Origin: an uncultured Stenotrophomonas sp.
GTDB taxonomy: Bacteria; Pseudomonadota; Gammaproteobacteria; Xanthomonadales; Xanthomonadaceae
DNA: 64,000 nucleotides
Direction: 5' to 3'
NCBI GenBank assembly: GCA_913775725.1
Contig: CAJYNG010000011.1
Coordinates: 186,001-250,000 of the forward strand
Positions within the stretch are counted from its first letter, which is position 1; every line of letters starts with the position of its first letter. A model generated the notes under the pieces. The model saw only the letters and a list, made by a program, of their open reading frames with translations. It did not search any database and was not told the origin of the DNA. Position numbers and translations under genes: made by a program. Of the stretch, positions 1 to 11,744 are shown one piece after another.

Positions 1-750
1 GTCACCCGCCCAGGCTGCAATGCGCAGTACCAATGGGTGGATGAACGCCTGGTCGCACGCAAGCCGACCACGCTGGATTTCGCTGAAGCGGCCGCCCTGC
101 CGCTGACCACGCTCACCGCATGGGAACTGCTGTTCCAGCGCATGCCGTTGCAGCTGGATGACTGCCGTCATGCCGGCCAGCACCTGCTGGTGATCGGCGG
201 TGCGGGCGGCGTTGGATCGATGGCGATCCAGCTGGCCCGCCATGCGGGCTTCGAGGTGATCGCCACCGCCTCCCGCGCGTCCTCGGCCGACTGGTGCCGG
301 CAGATGGGTGCGCAGCATGTGATCGACCACAGCCGACCGCTGCTGGCGCAGTTGCAGGCGCTGGGCATCGATGCGGTGCATGTCGCACTCAATCTGGCCG
401 ACACCGACCACTACTGGGATGAACTGGGCCAGCTGCTGGCGCCGCAGGGCCATGTCGGCCTGATCGTCGAACCGCGCGGTGCGCTGCGCATCGGAGATCC
501 GTACAAGGCCAAGTGCATCGGTATCCACTGGGAATTCATGTTCGCGCGCGCGCGCTTCGCCACCGCCGACCGCATCGAACAGCACCGCATCCTCAGCCGC
601 GCGGCCAGCATGATCGACGCCGGCCAGCTGCGGGGCACCCTCAGCGAGACACTGGGCACGATCAATGCGGCCAACCTGGACATTGCGCATCAGCGCCTGG
701 ACAGCGGGCGCACGCTTGGCAAGCTGGCACTGGCGGGCTGGGACGACTGA
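1..750 (+). CDS. Zinc-type alcohol dehydrogenase-like / quinone oxidoreductase (5' truncated)
   Basis: The reading frame is open from base 1, so the start lies before the window; 249 C-terminal residues are visible. The Rossmann segment GGAGGVGSMAIQLARHAG followed by VIATASR is the NADPH-binding fold of the medium-chain dehydrogenase/reductase superfamily. The preceding PLTTLTAWELLF is typical of the zinc-free quinone oxidoreductase (ZADH) branch, so NADPH-dependent reduction of a quinone or enone is likely. Substrate cannot be told. A SMAG-type repeat follows the stop directly. Family assignment is solid; function is inferred. Confidence 0.85.
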   Translation, partial: VTRPGCNAQYQWVDERLVARKPTTLDFAEAAALPLTTLTAWELLFQRMPLQLDDCRHAGQHLLVIGGAGGVGSMAIQLARHAGFEVIATASRASSADWCRQMGAQHVIDHSRPLLAQLQALGIDAVHVALNLADTDHYWDELGQLLAPQGHVGLIVEPRGALRIGDPYKAKCIGIHWEFMFARARFATADRIEQHRILSRAASMIDAGQLRGTLSETLGTINAANLDIAHQRLDSGRTLGKLALAGWDD

Positions 751-757
751 CGCGTCA

Positions 758-822
758 TGTAGAGCCGAGCCCATGCTCTGCTTCGTGGCCCGGCAGCCGA
801 GCATGGGCTCGGCTCTGCAGAT
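758..822. repeat. SMAG-type GTAG palindromic repeat
   Basis: A GTAG head is followed by two inverted copies of the core GAGCCGAGCCCATGC, forming an imperfect hairpin between two genes. This matches the S. maltophilia GTAG (SMAG) REP-like family, which folds in RNA and usually sits at gene ends. Confidence 0.8.
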
Positions 823-918
823 TCCGCCTGTAGCAGCGGATTGGCCCGCATCTGTATCTATGGAAGTGACCGAATCGGACTTACGGTGGGAACAGATCAT
901 CCTCCCCCCGAGCGCCCC

Positions 919-1548
919 ATGCCCACTGCCCTTCCGCTGCGCCTGCTGCAACTGACCGTCGGCCTGTTCCTGTACGGCTTCGGTGCCTCGCTGATGATCC
1001 GTGCCGCGATCGGCGTTGCTCCCTGGGACGTGCTGTCGCAGGGCATCGCCGCGCAGACGCCGCTGTCGTTCGGCCTGGCCACCAATGTGATCGGCGCACT
1101 GGTGCTGCTGCTGTGGTGGCCGTTGCGACAGAAACCCGGTGTCGGCACCGTACTCAACGTGATGTTGATCGGCCCGTCGGCACAATTTGGCCTATGGCTG
1201 CTGCCACCGGCTGTCGGCGTTGGCTGGCAGCTGGCGATGTTCTGTGCCGGCATGCTGCTGGTTGCGCTGGCCACCGGCCTGTACATCGGCGCCAGGCTGG
1301 GCCCCGGCCCGCGCGATGGCCTGATGACCGGTCTGCACGCCCGCACCGGCTGGCCGATCTGGAAGGTGCGCAGCCTGATCGAGGGCAGCGTGCTGCTGCT
1401 GGGCTGGTGGCTGGGCGGCAACGTCGGCCTCGGTACCCTGGCCTTCGCCCTGCTGATCGGCCCGCTGTGCGGGGTGACGCTGGGCTGGTTCGGGATTGGT
1501 CGTCCCCCGGCAGTACCTGCCGCTGGCCGGCAACCGCAGTCCCACTGA
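919..1548 (+). CDS. YczE/YyaS/YitT-like integral membrane protein
   Basis: 209 residues, mostly hydrophobic, with about five to six predicted membrane segments. The conserved N-terminal stretch LTVGLFLYGFGASLMIRAAI then GVAPWDVLSQG is characteristic of the YczE/YitT-like membrane protein family of unknown function. The frame is open further upstream, but the ATG at 919 directly precedes the hydrophobic start and is preferred over the one at 841. A glycine-rich GARLGPGPRDGLMTGL loop is visible. No operon partner; role unknown. Confidence 0.8.
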   Translation: MPTALPLRLLQLTVGLFLYGFGASLMIRAAIGVAPWDVLSQGIAAQTPLSFGLATNVIGALVLLLWWPLRQKPGVGTVLNVMLIGPSAQFGLWLLPPAVGVGWQLAMFCAGMLLVALATGLYIGARLGPGPRDGLMTGLHARTGWPIWKVRSLIEGSVLLLGWWLGGNVGLGTLAFALLIGPLCGVTLGWFGIGRPPAVPAAGRQPQSH

Positions 1549-3699
<2,151 letters not shown>

Positions 3700-3997
3700 T
3701 GAGCGCCTGAATGGGGGGCGGAATGTGATTTCCGTCACCCCTGCCGAACCTGAATGTCAAGCCGGACGGTTCACGATGCGTTCGGCTATGCCCCCCTACC
3801 TTGCGCCATCTTTCCGCTCACCAGCCAGTTTCCGGTGAGCCGGCGCAGCCCCCTCGATCGGTACTGATCGTTTCTTTTGGGGCTGCCCACGGGGCGGCCC
3901 CGATGGCCGCCTCCCCATGACGCCAAGTCGTACCCCACCTCCTGTCGCCCCCGCGGCCGGAACCGGAGGGTGCGGCCCACACGGAGCAAGGAGTTAT

Positions 3998-4456
3998 ATG
4001 AAACTGGCCTGGATTCTCTGGCTGTCGCAGTTGTTGCCGCAGCCGGCCGCTGATTCATTGTGTTTGAGCACCACCGTTTACCTGGAAGCACGCGACCAGA
4101 CCCTGCGCGGCCAGCAAGCCGTTGCCGAGGTCGCCCTGCGTCGCCTCGACAGTGGCCTGTGGGGCGACTCGATGTGCCAGGTGGTCACCGCACGCAAGCA
4201 GTTCGCGCCGACCATCGTCTCCCCCGGCACCCAGCTGGGCAACGACGCCGCCTGGAGCGAGGCGATGAACGTGGCATTCGACGCCGAGCGCAACTGGGCG
4301 CTGCCGGCCGGCGAGCGCCGCGAGATCGTGCCCGGTGCCAGCCACTTCGCCGCGCTGTCCATTGCCAGCCCGAACTGGCGCAACGCCTACCAGGTGGCCA
4401 CCATCGGCGATCACACCTTCTATAAGGTGCAGAACCTCAAGCCGCGCCAGTCGTAA
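3998..4456 (+). CDS. SleB-like cell wall hydrolase (Hydrolase_2 family)
   Basis: 152 residues. AAGGAG lies a few bases before the ATG at 3998, which is why this start is chosen over the longer frame from 3917. The hydrophobic N-terminus (KLAWILWLSQLLPQPAADS) acts as a signal peptide. The mature part holds TTVYLEARDQTLRGQQAVAE, the Hydrolase_2/SleB signature with its catalytic glutamate, then QFAPT and ASHFAA. Such proteins are peptidoglycan lytic transglycosylases exported to the periplasm. Cellular role here is inferred (wall turnover). Confidence 0.85.
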   Translation: MKLAWILWLSQLLPQPAADSLCLSTTVYLEARDQTLRGQQAVAEVALRRLDSGLWGDSMCQVVTARKQFAPTIVSPGTQLGNDAAWSEAMNVAFDAERNWALPAGERREIVPGASHFAALSIASPNWRNAYQVATIGDHTFYKVQNLKPRQS

Positions 4457-4540
4457 CGATCCGTGCTGGCGGCAGCGTTGCCGCCCGCCGCCAGGCTCTG
4501 GGATAGTGGGCGCTTCCCGCCCGCATCACCTGGAGTTCCC

Positions 4541-5152
4541 ATGAAGCTGTACAGCAAGCCCGGTGCCTGTTCCACCGCCGACCACATCGCCCTGCAGTGG
4601 ACCGGCCAGCCGTTCGAGGTTGAACTGCTGAACAAAGACACCCTGAAGGGCCCGGAATTCCTCAAGATCAATCCGGCCGGCGCCGTCCCCGCACTGGTCG
4701 ACGGCGACTTCGTGCTGCTGCAGAACGCCGCAATCATGGGCTACATCGCCGACAGCTTCCCGCAGGCCGGCCTCGGCGGCGACGGCAGCCCGCGCCAGCG
4801 CGCCGAAGCCACCCGCTGGCTGGCCTTCGTCAATTCCGATGTGCATCCGGCCTTCTCGCCGCTGTTCTCGCCGGGCAAGTTCATTGCCGACGAAGGCCAG
4901 TACGACGCAATTCGCGCCGCCGCGCACAAGCGCCTGCGTGGCCTGTTCGAGACCGCCGACAAGCAGCTGGCCGACAAGCCCTGGCTGGCCGGCTTCCGCA
5001 GCTTCGCCGATCCGTACTTCTACATCACCCTGCGCTGGGCCGCCGGCACCAGGGTCGACCTGTCCGGCCTGGACAACCTGGCCGCCTACAAGGCGCGCAT
5101 GGACGCCGACGCCGGCGTGCAGGCCGCGCTGAAGGCCGAAGGCCTGGCCTGA
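4541..5152 (+). CDS. Glutathione S-transferase (beta-like)
   Basis: 203 residues. The N-terminal thioredoxin-fold domain has KLYSKPGACSTADHIAL, with the PGACS motif whose Cys/Ser contacts glutathione in beta-class bacterial enzymes, and later the cis-proline segment GAVPALVDGD. The C-terminal helical domain starts near residue 85. The ATG at 4541 begins exactly at the conserved KLYSKPG and is preferred to the upstream in-frame ATG at 4463. It conjugates glutathione to electrophiles in the cytoplasm; substrate unknown. Confidence 0.9.
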   Translation: MKLYSKPGACSTADHIALQWTGQPFEVELLNKDTLKGPEFLKINPAGAVPALVDGDFVLLQNAAIMGYIADSFPQAGLGGDGSPRQRAEATRWLAFVNSDVHPAFSPLFSPGKFIADEGQYDAIRAAAHKRLRGLFETADKQLADKPWLAGFRSFADPYFYITLRWAAGTRVDLSGLDNLAAYKARMDADAGVQAALKAEGLA

Positions 5153-5160
5153 TCCTGACC

Positions 5161-5201
5161 TGGGGTCAGATCCGTCTGCAGCGCAGACGGCTCTGACCCC
5201 A
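5161..5201. repeat. GGGGTCAGA inverted repeat hairpin
   Basis: TGGGGTCAGA and its reverse complement flank a smaller inner stem (CGTCTGC/GCAGACG). The hairpin lies between two convergent genes and may end transcription in both directions. The same outer stem recurs near 16.6 and 34.2 kb. Confidence 0.6.
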
Positions 5202-5210
5202 TCTTCGCCA

Positions 5211-6266
5211 TCAACCGATCTGGCGGATCACTTCGCCCTTGGCATCGCGCAGGTAGGTCGGCACCACTTCGATGCACAGCGCCGCCGCCACCGGGTAGAT
5301 ACCGCGCTCGGCACGCACGCCCGCCAGAGCCTGCAGTCCCGGCTCGCCCAGTGCCCAGCGCGCGTTGTCAGCGGAGACGTCACCCACTTCACCGCGCCCG
5401 GCCGGAATGAATTCCCACTGCCGCTCGCGGCTGACCAGTTCCAGCGATTTGCCGTGGCGCAGGCGCAATGGCAGCAGCTCACACACGCTGGCGACCTGGC
5501 CCGCACCGAGCACCAGGGTGGTGACGCCTGCCTCCTGCCGCCAGTCCAGTGTCTCGATGAACAACATGCCGGTACTGGAGCCCTCGCGCTCGCTGCCGGC
5601 CTGCACCTGGGCCGCCAGTGCCGGATCGTCCAGCAGATTGCCGCGATGCAGGTCGCTGATCCACAGCGGCATCGCCGGCTGCAGCGCCTGCAGCACGCCG
5701 CGCGTCGACCAGCGCTTGACTGCTTCCATCTCCTCATCGGTCAGCCCGACCAGCTGCAGGAACTGCAGGTGGCCATTGATGGTGTCGCGTGCGGGCAACT
5801 GCGGATCAATGACGAAGGCCAGATGGCACAAGCGCGTGCCGGTCTCCAGCGCGATCGGGCCGTTGGCATTGAGGTGATGACCATCCTCGAACACGTTGCC
5901 ACTGCCGAACACATAGCGCGCCAGGTTCTGCAGCAGGTTCATCGGCCACACCGGCGGTGTGCTGCCGGCGTTCTCACCGGCGTCGGCAGCGAGGCGGAAG
6001 GTCAGCTCGAAGCCATAGCCGCTGGTGGCGACATCACTGCTCTCCTTGGCATACAGCTCGGAGAAGCCGTAAGTGACGTAGTGCCAGTGCGGAACCGGCG
6101 CATCCGCCCAGTACACGCTGATGCCATCCAGAGGATCCTGCCCACCGAGCGTGTACGGCAGCGCGGTGCCGAAGTGACGCGGCTCCTGCCCAGCATACAG
6201 CGGCGCCAGCGCCGCATTGATCGCATCCCAGCCGGGGGTATCGGTGTCGTCGTGGTCGTCCTGCAC
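5211..6266 (-). CDS. Suppressor of fused domain protein
   Basis: 351 residues. The segment DPLDGISVYWADAPVPHWHY followed by VTYGFSELYAKES is the hallmark of the SUFU-like domain shared by bacteria and the animal Hedgehog regulator. The GTG at 6266 is used because AAGGAG lies just before it; the longer frame to 6341 has no such site. In bacteria these are cytoplasmic proteins of unknown role, sometimes linked to contact-dependent toxin immunity. No toxin gene is adjacent. Family assignment is good, function unknown. Confidence 0.85.
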   Translation of the reverse strand: MQDDHDDTDTPGWDAINAALAPLYAGQEPRHFGTALPYTLGGQDPLDGISVYWADAPVPHWHYVTYGFSELYAKESSDVATSGYGFELTFRLAADAGENAGSTPPVWPMNLLQNLARYVFGSGNVFEDGHHLNANGPIALETGTRLCHLAFVIDPQLPARDTINGHLQFLQLVGLTDEEMEAVKRWSTRGVLQALQPAMPLWISDLHRGNLLDDPALAAQVQAGSEREGSSTGMLFIETLDWRQEAGVTTLVLGAGQVASVCELLPLRLRHGKSLELVSRERQWEFIPAGRGEVGDVSADNARWALGEPGLQALAGVRAERGIYPVAAALCIEVVPTYLRDAKGEVIRQIG

Positions 6267-6312
6267 GTGGGACTCCTTGTGGGAAAGTGAACCGATCACT
6301 TTACGTGGTGGC

Positions 6313-6816
6313 TCAGGCCTGCACGACCTCATCGCCACCATTCACCACGGCCGCCTGGGTTTCCTGCCACCAGCGCTGCGCCAGCGCCGGACTGCGTGCC
6401 TTGCCCACCGCCGCCAGCAGTTCCGGGCACAGGCGTTCCAGCGCCAGCGCATCGGTGCAGCGTTCGATCTTCAACTGAATGAAGTAGCCCTTCAGGCCCA
6501 GATGCCGACGCACTGCCTCACTCATCGCGTCGTACAGCTGCTGGTACAGCGCCGGGTCCTGTTCGCGGCCGGTGCTGATGCTGCGCGTCGGTGCGATTTC
6601 GGCAGTTCCGCCGATCACTTCAATCAGGCCCTGGGCTGACAATTGCTCCAGCGCATCCGGTGGGGCGCGCAGGCCTTCGAACAGGCCGCGCAATTCAGTG
6701 TCATCGCGATGGCCGTCGACCATCAGCAGGATCGAACGCAGTGCCGCCGGCAGGCGCCGGCCACGGTCTTCGATTTCCTGACGGCCAGCAGCCGTCTTGG
6801 CGTGCAGCAATGCCAT
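6313..6816 (-). CDS. Conserved hypothetical protein
   Basis: 167 residues from the ATG at 6816, which has a strong GGGGGAGG ribosome site; the frame continues upstream without one. The protein starts MALLHAKTAAGRQEIEDRGR and continues LRSILLMVDGHRDDTELRGL, a helical, charged soluble protein without signal peptide or recognised catalytic motif. It is followed on the same strand, 46 bases on, by the suppressor-of-fused gene, so the two may be cotranscribed. I do not recognise a named family. Confidence 0.75.
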   Translation of the reverse strand: MALLHAKTAAGRQEIEDRGRRLPAALRSILLMVDGHRDDTELRGLFEGLRAPPDALEQLSAQGLIEVIGGTAEIAPTRSISTGREQDPALYQQLYDAMSEAVRRHLGLKGYFIQLKIERCTDALALERLCPELLAAVGKARSPALAQRWWQETQAAVVNGGDEVVQA

Positions 6817-6934
6817 TGCCTCCCCCCAATCCTTGATGCGCTTCACCTGCGCGCCCCGGCGGGCGCGCTCCCCTGGGGCCGAGCTTAGCGCACCGGTTGC
6901 AGGGAGGAAGCTGCGGTGCAGCAACGCCCTCCTC

Positions 6935-7004
6935 TGTAGAGCCGAGCCCACGCTCGGCTGCTTTGGCAAGGCATGCGGAGCCGAGCATCGGCTCGGCTCT
7001 ACAG
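6935..7004. repeat. SMAG-type GTAG palindromic repeat pair
   Basis: Two facing copies of GTAGAGCCGAGC-type half elements separated by about 20 bases form a long hairpin between the prpE end and the preceding gene. Same family as at 758 and 14934. Confidence 0.8.
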
Positions 7005-7011
7005 AAGCAGG

Positions 7012-8892
7012 TCAGCGCCCCAGCGCCCGGCGGATCTCCTCCAGCGCACTGGGATCATCCAGCGTCGACAGGTCACCCGGGTCGCGCTGTTCGGCCAGCG
7101 CCTGCAACGAGCGCCGCAGCAGCTTGCCCGAACGGGTCTTGGGCAGTGCATTGACCACGTGCACATGCGCCGGGCGCGCAACCGCACCAAGCGAAGTCGT
7201 CACCGTCGCCATCATCTCGGCCACCACCGGCGCCGGATCCTCGCCATCGAGCCCCTGCTTGAGGGTGACGAACACCAGCGGCACCTGCCCCTTCAGTTCA
7301 TCCTTGACCCCGATCACGGCGGCCTCGGCCACCCGCGGATGGCTGGAAATGGCCTCCTCGATCTCGCGCGTGCCCAGGCGGTGCCCGGCCACGTTGATCA
7401 CATCGTCGGTGCGACCCAGGATGAAGGTGTAGCCGTCGTCATCGCGGATCGCCCAGTCCAGCGAGCTGTACAACAGCTCCTTGAAGTGGCTGAAGTAGCT
7501 CTGCAGGAAGCGGCTGTCATCATTCCACACGGTGCTCATGCAGCCCGGCGGCAACGGTGGCGATACCACCAGCACGCCCTTCTGCCCCGGCGCGACCTCC
7601 TCGCCGGTGTTCTCGTCGATCACCTTCATCCGGTAACCGAGGTTGGGGAACCCGGGCGAGCCGAAACGCACCGGTTTCATCTCCAGGCCCGGCAGCAGGG
7701 TCAGCGCCGGCCAGCCGGTTTCGGTCTGCCAGTAGTTGTCGATGATCGGCTTGCCCAGCGCTTCACTGATCCAGTGCGCGGTCGGTTCATCCAGCGGTTC
7801 ACCCGCCAGGAACAGGTACTTCAGCGCACGCAGATCGTGGCGATGGATGAAGTCCGCGTCGTGCTTCTTCAACACGCGGATGGCGGTGGGCGACGAGAAC
7901 ATCGTGCGCACGTTGTACTGCTCGCACAATGCCCACCAGATGCCCGGATCCGGATTCGTCGGCAGCCCTTCGTACAGCAGCGAAGTGCAGCCACCGATCA
8001 GCGGGCCGTACACGTTGTAGGAATGGCCCACCGCCCAGCCGACATCAGAGGTGGAGAACATCACCTGCCCCGGCTTGCAGTCGAACACGGTCTCCATCGA
8101 CTGCGCCATCGCCACTGCATAGCCGCCCACATCGCGCTGCACGCCCTTCGGCTTGCCGGTAGTGCCGGAGGTATACAGCAGATAGCTCGGTTCGCTCGCT
8201 TCCAGCCACTGCACCGGCACATCGACTTCCCCGATCTGCGCACGCAGCGTGGCGTACTCCACATCACGGCCCGGCACGCGTGGTTCGGCTGCATCCAGCC
8301 CACGCGACACGATCAGCACATGCGGTGGCGGTGAAGCCGCTTCGGCGCAGGCGGCGTCGACCATCGGCTTGTACGGAATCAGCTTGCCACCGCGCATGCC
8401 GGCATCGGCGGCGATCAGCAGCTTGGGCTTCGCATCGTCGATGCGCAGCGCCAGGTTGTGCGCGGCAAAGCCCCCGAACACCACCGAGTGCACCGCACCG
8501 ATGCGCGCGCAGGCCAGCATCGCGAACACGGCTTCGGCCATGTTCGGCATGTAGATCACCACGCGGTCACCGTGACCGACGCCGAGGTGCCTGAGCACGG
8601 CGGCGAAGTCGTTCACTTCGCGATACAGCTGGCGATAGGTGATCTCGCGCGTGCTGTTGGTTTCGGTGGAGATGGCGACCAGCGCGAGCTGGTCGGCGCG
8701 CGCGGCCAGGTGGCGGTCGACGGCGTTGTAGCAGAGATTGGTTTCACCGCCGACGAACCAGCGCCGGAACGGCGGGTTGCTGTAGTCGAGCACCTGCTGT
8801 GGCGGTTTGTGCCAATGGATGCGCTTGGCTTCCTCGCCCCAGAAGGCCTCCGGCTCGTCGATCGAGCGACGGTAGGTTTCCTCGTAGTTCAT
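7012..8892 (-). CDS. prpE: Propionate--CoA ligase
   Basis: 626 residues, the usual length of PrpE. It activates propionate to propionyl-CoA via an acyl-adenylate in the cytoplasm. The start MNYEETYRRSIDEPEAFWGE is family-typical and the ATG at 8892 has GGGAGG in front. The adenylate-forming P-loop YTSGTTGKPKG is at residues 240-250, the YWQTETGWP motif follows, and LPKTRSGKLLRR near the C-terminus holds the acylation-site lysine. No methylcitrate genes are beside it. Acetyl-CoA synthetase is the main alternative, but the N-terminus and length favour PrpE. Confidence 0.92.
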   Translation of the reverse strand: MNYEETYRRSIDEPEAFWGEEAKRIHWHKPPQQVLDYSNPPFRRWFVGGETNLCYNAVDRHLAARADQLALVAISTETNSTREITYRQLYREVNDFAAVLRHLGVGHGDRVVIYMPNMAEAVFAMLACARIGAVHSVVFGGFAAHNLALRIDDAKPKLLIAADAGMRGGKLIPYKPMVDAACAEAASPPPHVLIVSRGLDAAEPRVPGRDVEYATLRAQIGEVDVPVQWLEASEPSYLLYTSGTTGKPKGVQRDVGGYAVAMAQSMETVFDCKPGQVMFSTSDVGWAVGHSYNVYGPLIGGCTSLLYEGLPTNPDPGIWWALCEQYNVRTMFSSPTAIRVLKKHDADFIHRHDLRALKYLFLAGEPLDEPTAHWISEALGKPIIDNYWQTETGWPALTLLPGLEMKPVRFGSPGFPNLGYRMKVIDENTGEEVAPGQKGVLVVSPPLPPGCMSTVWNDDSRFLQSYFSHFKELLYSSLDWAIRDDDGYTFILGRTDDVINVAGHRLGTREIEEAISSHPRVAEAAVIGVKDELKGQVPLVFVTLKQGLDGEDPAPVVAEMMATVTTSLGAVARPAHVHVVNALPKTRSGKLLRRSLQALAEQRDPGDLSTLDDPSALEEIRRALGR

Positions 8893-9336
8893 GACGCAGC
8901 CCTCCCAGACAAAGTCATGGCTTCGAGGATAGTCCGGCGCTGCCGCGCGGGCCGCCCTACCTTGGTAGGGGGTGGGTTTAGTTCTGCAGGGCTTGCAGCC
9001 CTGCACCTGCAGAAGCCGAAGGTGAAGCAACAGCAGACGCTGGCTTACTGGGGGATGGCGGGGTCGGTCCGGTTGCGGGAGACGCCGTAAACCCATCCAT
9101 GGGGGCTTGGCCGCGGCATCCATGCCGCGGACACTCCCGCAACCGGACCCACCCCGCCTTCGACAGTTTCCCGCGAGCTGTCGGAACGACATATTGCTCT
9201 GGTCGGTGTCGACCTTGGTCGACACGGTAGATCCACGCCATGCGTGGATGGATTTCTGGTTCATCTGTGCCTCACGCGGAGGGCCGGTGAAGGTTCATGC
9301 TATGAGGCCACGCAACGCACAGGACATCGCAACACC
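8893..9336. other. Intergenic region with nested inverted repeats
   Basis: No gene is seen in these 444 bases between divergent prpE and ddlA. A long imperfect inverted repeat has arms at 9058-9082 and 9134-9158 (core TCCGGTTGCGGGAG), enclosing a perfect CCGCGGCAT/ATGCCGCGG hairpin at 9111-9130. Two further SMAG-like pieces lie near 8984-9006 and 9207-9254. Promoters for both flanking genes must lie here but are not clear. Confidence 0.6.
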
Positions 9337-10431
9337 ATGGCACGGACCCGGGTCGGCATCATCTTCGGTGGCAAGTCTTCCGAGCACGAAGTTTCGCTGC
9401 AGTCGGCGAAGAACATCCTCGATGCGCTTGATCGAGAGCGCTTCGAGCCGGTGCTGGTCGGCATCGACAAGCAGGGCCAGTGGCATCTGAGCCAGCCGGA
9501 TACCTTCCTGATCAATGCCGATGATCCGTCGCGCATCGCGCTGCATCGGTCCGGCACGTCGCTGGCGGTGCGCCCGGGTGCGGAGCAGGCGCAGCTGCAG
9601 CCGTCTGATGCGGCCAGTGCGCTGGGCCAGATCGATGTGGTGCTGCCGATCGTGCACGGGCCGCTGGGCGAGGACGGTGCGCTGCAGGGGCTGCTGCGCA
9701 TGGCCAACCTGCCCTTCGTCGGTTCGCCGGTACTGGGCTCGGCGGTGGCGATGGACAAGGACGTGACCAAGCGCCTCCTGCGCGACGCCGGACTGCAGGT
9801 GGCACCGTGGCTGTGCATCCGTCGCCATCAGGCGGCGGCGGTCGATGTCGATGCGGTGATCGCGCAGCTCGGCCTGCCGCTGTTCGTGAAGCCGGCCAAC
9901 CAGGGTTCGTCGGTGGGCGTGAGCAAGGTCAAGGATGCGGCGGGCTTCGCCGAGGCACTGGCGTTGGCGCTGCGCTACGACCACAAGGTGCTGGTGGAAT
10001 CGGCGGTGGTTGGCCGCGAGATCGAGTGCGCGGTGCTGGGCAACGAACACCCGCAGGCCAGCCTGTGCGGCGAGGTGGTGGTGCACGACGAGTTCTACGC
10101 CTACGACACCAAGTACATCAACGAGGATGGCGCCGAGGTGGTGGTGCCGGCGGATATCGATGCTGCAACCCAGGCGCACATCCAGCAGACCGCGCTGCAG
10201 GCCTACCAGGCACTGGAGTGTGCGGGCATGGCGCGCGTGGATGTGTTCCTCACCGCAGGCGGTGAGATCGTCATCAACGAGGTCAACACGCTGCCGGGCT
10301 TCACCCGCATCAGCATGTACCCGAAGCTGTGGGGCGCCAGCGGTGTGGACTACACCACGCTGATCACGCGCCTGATCGAACTGGCGCTGGAGCGCCATGA
10401 AGCCGATCGCGGATTGCACAGCGCCGTGTAG
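9337..10431 (+). CDS. ddlA: D-alanine--D-alanine ligase A
   Basis: 364 residues, matching the DdlA subtype. It joins two D-alanines with ATP for the peptidoglycan stem peptide. The start [20 protein letters not shown] is the family N-terminus, so the upstream in-frame ATG at 9244 is rejected. The ATP-grasp segments [36 protein letters not shown] and the metal-binding [11 protein letters not shown] are all present. It is away from a division/cell-wall cluster, as expected for the second, ddlA-type copy. The stop TAG is the TAG of a following GTAG repeat head. Confidence 0.95.
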   Translation: MARTRVGIIFGGKSSEHEVSLQSAKNILDALDRERFEPVLVGIDKQGQWHLSQPDTFLINADDPSRIALHRSGTSLAVRPGAEQAQLQPSDAASALGQIDVVLPIVHGPLGEDGALQGLLRMANLPFVGSPVLGSAVAMDKDVTKRLLRDAGLQVAPWLCIRRHQAAAVDVDAVIAQLGLPLFVKPANQGSSVGVSKVKDAAGFAEALALALRYDHKVLVESAVVGREIECAVLGNEHPQASLCGEVVVHDEFYAYDTKYINEDGAEVVVPADIDAATQAHIQQTALQAYQALECAGMARVDVFLTAGGEIVINEVNTLPGFTRISMYPKLWGASGVDYTTLITRLIELALERHEADRGLHSAV

Positions 10432-10500
10432 CGGCGCTGGGTGTGGCGTCGAGCCATGCTCGACGCTACAAAGAGGGCGTGCCGGCCAGCGGCCGGCACT
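10428..10500. repeat. SMAG-like repeat overlapping the ddlA stop
   Basis: GTAG at 10428 overlaps the ddlA stop. An inverted pair GCGTCGAGC/GCTCGACGC ending in CTAC follows, then a GCCGGCCAGCGGCCGGC palindrome. Confidence 0.6.
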
Positions 10501-10513
10501 ACCCTGCGGTCTT

Positions 10514-10669
10514 CTACCCGCGCTTGCGGAACATCGAGATCACTGCCAGTACCAGGAACACAACGAACAGGATCCAGGCGATGTTGCTGGCAGCACCGGC
10601 GATGCCGGAGAAGCCGAGCACGGCGGCGATGATGGCGATGACGAAAAAGATGACAGCGTAATGCAGCAT
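10514..10669 (-). CDS. DUF1328 small membrane protein
   Basis: 51 residues: [20 protein letters not shown] then [20 protein letters not shown], two membrane segments with the conserved GFSGIAGAA turn of the DUF1328/YtjA family. GAGGAG precedes the ATG at 10669. These are abundant, often stress-induced inner-membrane peptides of unknown function. Short but unmistakable. Confidence 0.9.
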   Translation of the reverse strand: MLHYAVIFFVIAIIAAVLGFSGIAGAASNIAWILFVVFLVLAVISMFRKRG

Positions 10670-10751
10670 GGCGCTCCTCGCAGATGTCCGGGCCGTTGGA
10701 TGGCGTAGGCCCATCCTCCCGATCTGGCGGTGTGCAGCCAGTGACGGCGAT

Positions 10752-11744
10752 CTATGCAGCAGATGAAGCCTTCAGCCTGCGCAGCCCTTCTTCGATGCTG
10801 ACCTGCGGCACGTAACCGAAGTCTCGGCGTGCCGGCTCCATGCTGTACCAGTGCGGCGTGCACAGCTGCTCGGCCAGGAAGCGGGTCAACGGCGGTTCGC
10901 CGCGCAGGCGCAGCAACGGCCACAGCCGCTCGCAGATGGCGCCAACGCGATAAGCGGTCTTGAAGCTGATCGCCTTGTCCACGGTCGGTGCACCCACCGC
11001 CTGCAGCAGCTTGTTGACCAGCTCGCGCATCGGCAGCGGTTCGCCGTTGGAAATGAAGTAGGCCTTGCCCGCACATGCAGCGCCCGGCGCCAATGCCTCG
11101 AAAGCGAGGAAGTGCGCGAGCGCGGCGTTGTCGATGTAGGTGGTATCCACCTTGTTGTTGCCATCGCCCACCAGGCGCAGGCGGCCCTGCCGTGCACGTT
11201 CGGCCAGGCGCGGCACCAGCTGCTGGTCGCCCGGGCCCCAGATCAGGCGTGGGCGCAGCGCCACCGTCGCCAGCGAGGCGTCGTTGGCCGCCAGCACGCG
11301 CTGTTCGGCAATCGCCTTGGTCGCCGCATACGGCGCCTGGAAATCTTCGCCGTACGGCACCTGGTCGGCACCGAGTCCTTCCACTGGATGGGTGGCGCGG
11401 TGGGTCACACTGGGCGTGGAGGTGTAGACCAAGCGGCTGATGCCATATGCACGACAGGCGGCGATGACGTTGTCGGTGCCGACCACGTTGGCCTGGTGGT
11501 AGCTGTCGTAGCTGCCCCAGGCGCCGGCCTTCGCACCGTTGTGGAACACCGCATCGACGCCAGCCACCGCGTGCAGCACCGCCTGCGCATCGGCCAGGTC
11601 GCCACGGATCTGGCCCACGCCCATCGCCTGCAGTTCCGGGTAATGACTGCGGTTGAACGCCAGCACCTGGTGGCCGCGCTCGACCAGCCCGCGGCACAGC
11701 GCCTGGCCAAGGAAACCACCACCACCGGTGACCAGGATCTTCAT
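10752..11744 (-). CDS. oleD: 2-alkyl-3-oxoalkanoate reductase (olefin biosynthesis OleD)
   Basis: 330 residues. A short-chain dehydrogenase of the extended type that uses NADPH to reduce the beta-keto acid made by OleA to a beta-hydroxy acid. The nucleotide-binding TGGGGFLG is at residues 6-13 and the catalytic Tyr139/Lys143 pair is in YAATK. Its ATG overlaps the oleC stop (ATGA at 11741-11744), showing translational coupling. The order oleA, oleB, oleC, oleD on one strand is that of Xanthomonas and Stenotrophomonas. Confidence 0.93.
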   Translation of the reverse strand: MKILVTGGGGFLGQALCRGLVERGHQVLAFNRSHYPELQAMGVGQIRGDLADAQAVLHAVAGVDAVFHNGAKAGAWGSYDSYHQANVVGTDNVIAACRAYGISRLVYTSTPSVTHRATHPVEGLGADQVPYGEDFQAPYAATKAIAEQRVLAANDASLATVALRPRLIWGPGDQQLVPRLAERARQGRLRLVGDGNNKVDTTYIDNAALAHFLAFEALAPGAACAGKAYFISNGEPLPMRELVNKLLQAVGAPTVDKAISFKTAYRVGAICERLWPLLRLRGEPPLTRFLAEQLCTPHWYSMEPARRDFGYVPQVSIEEGLRRLKASSAA

